Below, in pieces: positions 61,334 through 64,000 of a stretch of 64,000 nucleotides of DNA (the first letter of the stretch is position 1; each line of letters begins with the position of its first letter). This DNA is from Paenibacillus sp. H1-7. Its GTDB lineage: Bacteria > Bacillota > Bacilli > Paenibacillales > NBRC-103111. Location of the stretch: contig NZ_CP031168.1 in assembly GCF_022354825.1 (NCBI RefSeq), positions 3,101,501 through 3,165,500 on the forward strand, written 5' to 3'. Under the pieces are notes generated by a model that searched no databases, was not told the origin of the DNA, and saw only the letters and a list, made by a program, of their open reading frames with translations. The translations under genes were made by a program, and so were the position numbers.

Positions 61334-62203
61334 ATGCCAGCGCAAGTTATTAACGGAAAAGAAATCGTCAGTACATACCGGGCCCAGATCAAGGAAGAAG
61401 TCGCAAAATTGACTCAGGCAGGCGTTCAGCCGGGCTTGGCGGTCGTTATCGTCGGAGACGATCCGGCATCCCACGTATATGTACGCAATAAAGCAAAGGC
61501 ATGTGAGGAAGCGGGGATTTACTCCGAGGTTCACAAGTTGCCGGAGCAGACGCCGGAAGCGGAAGTGCTCGCGCTCATCGAGAAGCTGAACCGCAGCGGG
61601 AACATTCACGGAATTCTTGTTCAATCGCCGCTTCCGAAGCATATTTCCGAGGAAAAGGTTGTTGAAGCGATCGCGGTTGAAAAAGACGCGGATTGCTTTC
61701 ATCCGGTTAACGTCGGCAATCTGATGATTGGCAAGGAAGGACCTGCTCCATGTACTCCCGCGGGTGTCATCGATATTTTGAAGCATGTTGGTGTGGACAT
61801 CGCCGGCAAGCATGCCGTAGTCATCGGAAGAAGCAATATCGTCGGCAAGCCGATGGCCATTTTATTGCTGAGAGAGAATGCAACGGTGACGGTTGTTCAT
61901 TCCAGAACTCAAAATATGGCTGAAATTACGCGGCAAGCCGATATTTTGATAGCGGCTGTAGGCAAAGCGAAAATGATCAAGAAAGAGCACGTCAAACCGG
62001 GCGCGGTCGTTGTTGACGTTGGCATTAACCGTCTAGACACCGGCAAATTGGCGGGCGACGTCGATTTTGACGATGTGCTTGATACGGCAAGCTACATTAC
62101 GCCTGTTCCGGGCTGCGTTGGACCGATGACGATCACCGTCCTGTTAAAAAATACGCTGGAAGCGGCTAAACGGGCAGCGGCTCAGTCGCAGTCCCATGCA
62201 TAA
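61334..62203 (+). CDS. folD: Bifunctional methylenetetrahydrofolate dehydrogenase/cyclohydrolase
   Basis: A 289-residue enzyme of one-carbon metabolism. Conserved: GLAVVIVGDDPASHVYVRNK (catalytic K of Y-x-x-x-K), GILVQSPLPKHI, and the NAD(P) fold with GRSNIVGKPMAILLL and TPVPGCVGPMTITVLL. GAAAGGGG lies upstream of ATG 61334, 30 bp after nusB, and xseA begins 3 bp after its stop. Confidence 0.97.
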   Translation: MPAQVINGKEIVSTYRAQIKEEVAKLTQAGVQPGLAVVIVGDDPASHVYVRNKAKACEEAGIYSEVHKLPEQTPEAEVLALIEKLNRSGNIHGILVQSPLPKHISEEKVVEAIAVEKDADCFHPVNVGNLMIGKEGPAPCTPAGVIDILKHVGVDIAGKHAVVIGRSNIVGKPMAILLLRENATVTVVHSRTQNMAEITRQADILIAAVGKAKMIKKEHVKPGAVVVDVGINRLDTGKLAGDVDFDDVLDTASYITPVPGCVGPMTITVLLKNTLEAAKRAAAQSQSHA

Positions 62204-62206
62204 GCT

Positions 62207-63583
62207 ATGAGTCAAAAAACGGTATTTTCGATCAAGGAATTAAACCGGTATATCAAAATGCGGCTGGAAAGCGACAATGTGCTGCAAAACGTATGGGTTC
62301 GCGGAGAAATCTCGAACTTCACGCATCATTCGAGCGGCCATATGTATTTCACATTGAAGGATTCCGACAGCCGCCTGAAAAGTATCATGTTCGCCTCGCA
62401 TAACCAAAGGCTGGGCTTTATTCCGCGGGAAGGCACCAAGGTGCTTGCCTGCGGAAATATTTCCGTCTATGAACGGGACGGACAATATCAGTTCTATGTA
62501 ACACAGATGCAGCCTGACGGAATTGGCAGCCTATATTTGGCTTTTGAGCAGCTGAAAAAAAAGCTGGATTCCGAAGGGCTATTTGCCGTCTCCAGGAAAA
62601 AAACGATTCCCCGGTTTCCGCGGGCGATCGGAGTTATAACTTCGCCGACCGGCGCAGCCGTGCGCGACATTATGATCACGCTGCAGCGCCGTCATCCGAA
62701 CGTTCCGGTGCTGCTCTACCCTGTGCTGGTTCAAGGGACGCAGGCGGCGCCCTCAATCGTCAAGGCGATTCAAGCCATGAACGAGAGGAACGAAGTGGAT
62801 GTTCTTATAGTGGGCCGCGGCGGCGGTTCCTTGGAGGAGCTGTGGGCGTTTAACGAGGAAGCGGTAGCGCGGGCCATGTTCGCGTCGGCGATTCCGATTA
62901 TTTCGGCGGTCGGGCATGAGACCGACTTTACGATCGCCGATTTCGTCGCCGATCTCCGGGCGGCGACACCTACGGCAGCAGCGGAGCTGGCGGTTCCGCA
63001 CCATCTGGAGCTGAAGCAGCAGCTGTCCTATTTGAGGCAGCAGCTGCAGGCCGGCTTGACGAATCAGCTGCAGCGCAGCCGCGACAGATTGAAGCGCACA
63101 CAGCGCTCACCGGTGCTGTTAAATCCGCGAAGGCAGCTGCTAGTGCAACCGATGGAGCGTCTCGACCGTACTAAGGAGCAGCTGGCTTTCCAGTTGCGCC
63201 GCAAAGTCGCGAAGCTCCAGGAGAAACGGATGAGGCTCGACAAGCATTTATCGGCCTTCAATCCGAAGGAGCAGACGATCTATGCGAGGAAGCGTCTCGA
63301 CGCGGCCGGCCGTCAGCTTCAGCAGGCGATGCAGCAGCAGCGGAGGAGCAAGCAGCAGCAGCTGGCTTCGATGATCCGGCATTTGGATGCGCTTAGTCCG
63401 CTCAAGATTATGCAGCGAGGCTACAGCCTCGTGTACGATGAAACGGAGCGCCAACTCATCAAATCCATTCATCAGATACAAATTGGGGATGTTGTAAAAG
63501 TAAGGCTGGCAGATGGTCAAGTGGATTGTCATGTGTGGTCAATGGAGGAGAAGCAAAATGACAAAACCGGAAACGACGCCTAG
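62207..63583 (+). CDS. xseA: Exodeoxyribonuclease VII large subunit
   Basis: A 458-residue nuclease subunit: OB domain (KELNRYIKMRLESDNVLQNVWVRGEISN), catalytic core (RFPRAIGVITSPTGAAVRDI, DVLIVGRGGGSLEELWAFNE, PIISAVGHETDFTIADFVAD), long coiled-coil (~270-400) and a C-terminal beta hairpin. It degrades single-stranded DNA with XseB. It starts 3 bp after folD and its end overlaps xseB by 26 bp. Confidence 0.97.
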   Translation: MSQKTVFSIKELNRYIKMRLESDNVLQNVWVRGEISNFTHHSSGHMYFTLKDSDSRLKSIMFASHNQRLGFIPREGTKVLACGNISVYERDGQYQFYVTQMQPDGIGSLYLAFEQLKKKLDSEGLFAVSRKKTIPRFPRAIGVITSPTGAAVRDIMITLQRRHPNVPVLLYPVLVQGTQAAPSIVKAIQAMNERNEVDVLIVGRGGGSLEELWAFNEEAVARAMFASAIPIISAVGHETDFTIADFVADLRAATPTAAAELAVPHHLELKQQLSYLRQQLQAGLTNQLQRSRDRLKRTQRSPVLLNPRRQLLVQPMERLDRTKEQLAFQLRRKVAKLQEKRMRLDKHLSAFNPKEQTIYARKRLDAAGRQLQQAMQQQRRSKQQQLASMIRHLDALSPLKIMQRGYSLVYDETERQLIKSIHQIQIGDVVKVRLADGQVDCHVWSMEEKQNDKTGNDA

Positions 63584-63815
63584 CTTCGAGCAGGCTATGG
63601 ATAAGCTGGAGCAGATCGTTGCGCAGCTGGAAAGCGGGGACGTGCCCTTGGAGCAAGCGATCGAGCTGTTCCAGGAAGGCATGAATTTGTCCAGGCTATG
63701 CGGTCAAAAGCTGGAGCAGATTGAACGCAAAATCGAGATTTTGATGGAAGAAGAGGGTGGACTGGTCAAAAAGCCCTTCAACCCTTCAACCGACGAGAAA
63801 GGTGATATGAAATGA
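63558..63815 (+). CDS. xseB: Exodeoxyribonuclease VII small subunit
   Basis: An 85-residue protein with two helices: PSFEQAMDKLEQIVAQLESGDVPLE and then LFQEGMNLSRLCGQKLEQIERKI. The start ATG 63558 has GGAGGAG upstream within the xseA end. Its stop overlaps the ispA start (ATGA). Confidence 0.95.
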   Translation: MTKPETTPSFEQAMDKLEQIVAQLESGDVPLEQAIELFQEGMNLSRLCGQKLEQIERKIEILMEEEGGLVKKPFNPSTDEKGDMK

Positions 63816-64000
63816 TCACAGGCCCTTCCATAAAGGAATACCTGGAACAAAAAGCGGTATTGATCGAAGAGGAGCTGGCTGAATCTTTTCCCGGCATCTG
63901 GAATATTCCGGATCCGCTGCGGGAATCGATGATGTACTCATTACTAGCCGGCGGCAAAAGGCTGCGTCCTATTATGGTGCTTGCGACTGTCGAAGCATTG
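63812..64000 (+). CDS. ispA: Farnesyl diphosphate synthase (partial)
   Basis: The first 63 codons of a polyprenyl synthetase, cut by the window edge. The characteristic YSLLAGGKRLRPIMVLATVEAL, with the conserved GGKRLRP diphosphate-binding motif, is at residues ~46-63. Overlaps xseB by 4 bp. It makes farnesyl diphosphate for isoprenoids; the aspartate-rich motifs lie outside the window. Confidence 0.93.
   Translation, partial: MITGPSIKEYLEQKAVLIEEELAESFPGIWNIPDPLRESMMYSLLAGGKRLRPIMVLATVEAL

Overview
The window is chromosomal DNA from an endospore-forming, monoderm Bacillota bacterium, most likely Paenibacillus or a close Paenibacillaceae relative. The evidence is a complete spoIIIAA-AH operon, spoVAC-VAD-VAE, 2-phosphosulfolactate genes, an AraR-type arabinose repressor, an RCC1-repeat/SLH surface protein, sugar ABC importers with no ATPase of their own, strong AGGAGG Shine-Dalgarno sites with frequent TTG/GTG starts, and moderate GC content. 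I saw no rRNA, tRNA, CRISPR array, prophage or intact insertion sequence.

Layout. 1-2085: the end of a sugar-type ABC permease, a lipoprotein and a glycerophosphodiester phosphodiesterase. 2135-2795: a YtrA-type GntR repressor with the deletion scar of its ABC transporter. 2884-8214: araR and araD-araB-araA with recognisable AraR operators. 8215-9061: a long non-coding stretch with a four-unit palindromic repeat that recurs at 27983. 9062-12333: a three-gene catabolic cassette (Gfo/Idh oxidoreductase, DUF993 aldolase-like protein, sugar-phosphate isomerase) of unknown substrate, followed by an AraC regulator and a cre-preceded sugar ABC importer (13597-17072). 17199-26599: an L,D-transpeptidase, a candidate structured RNA, an RND efflux pair and the RCC1/SLH surface protein. 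26633-29628: a metallophosphoesterase, the second repeat copy and a uronate-isomerase-like protein.

29796-38944 is spore related: a tiny hydrophobic protein, a DUF1657 protein, a DUF421+DUF1657 '2Duf' protein, spoVAC-VAD-VAE, a MoxR/DUF58/transglutaminase operon and a second 2Duf gene. From 39015 on, a YitT-like protein is followed by the conserved Firmicute block yqhO-(yqhP)-yqhQ-yqhR-aroQ-yqhT-efp ... yqhV-spoIIIAA-AH-accB-accC-asp23-amaP-DUF2273-nusB-folD-xseA-xseB-ispA. This block is interrupted between efp and yqhV by two histidine phosphatases, a VanZ protein, aspartokinase, a DUF441 protein and comB/comA.

The most unusual signal is not a protein. Several genes (accC, nusB, comB, asp23 and probably the 11512 isomerase) have a small perfect hairpin placed directly against the Shine-Dalgarno sequence. 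At accC and nusB these hairpins are multiplied into tandem arrays separated by conserved spacers related to CAGCCTATGCTTACGA. The arms change in a base-paired way from copy to copy while the spacers stay constant, which points to an RNA- or DNA-structure-based element that may set translation or mRNA stability of housekeeping genes.
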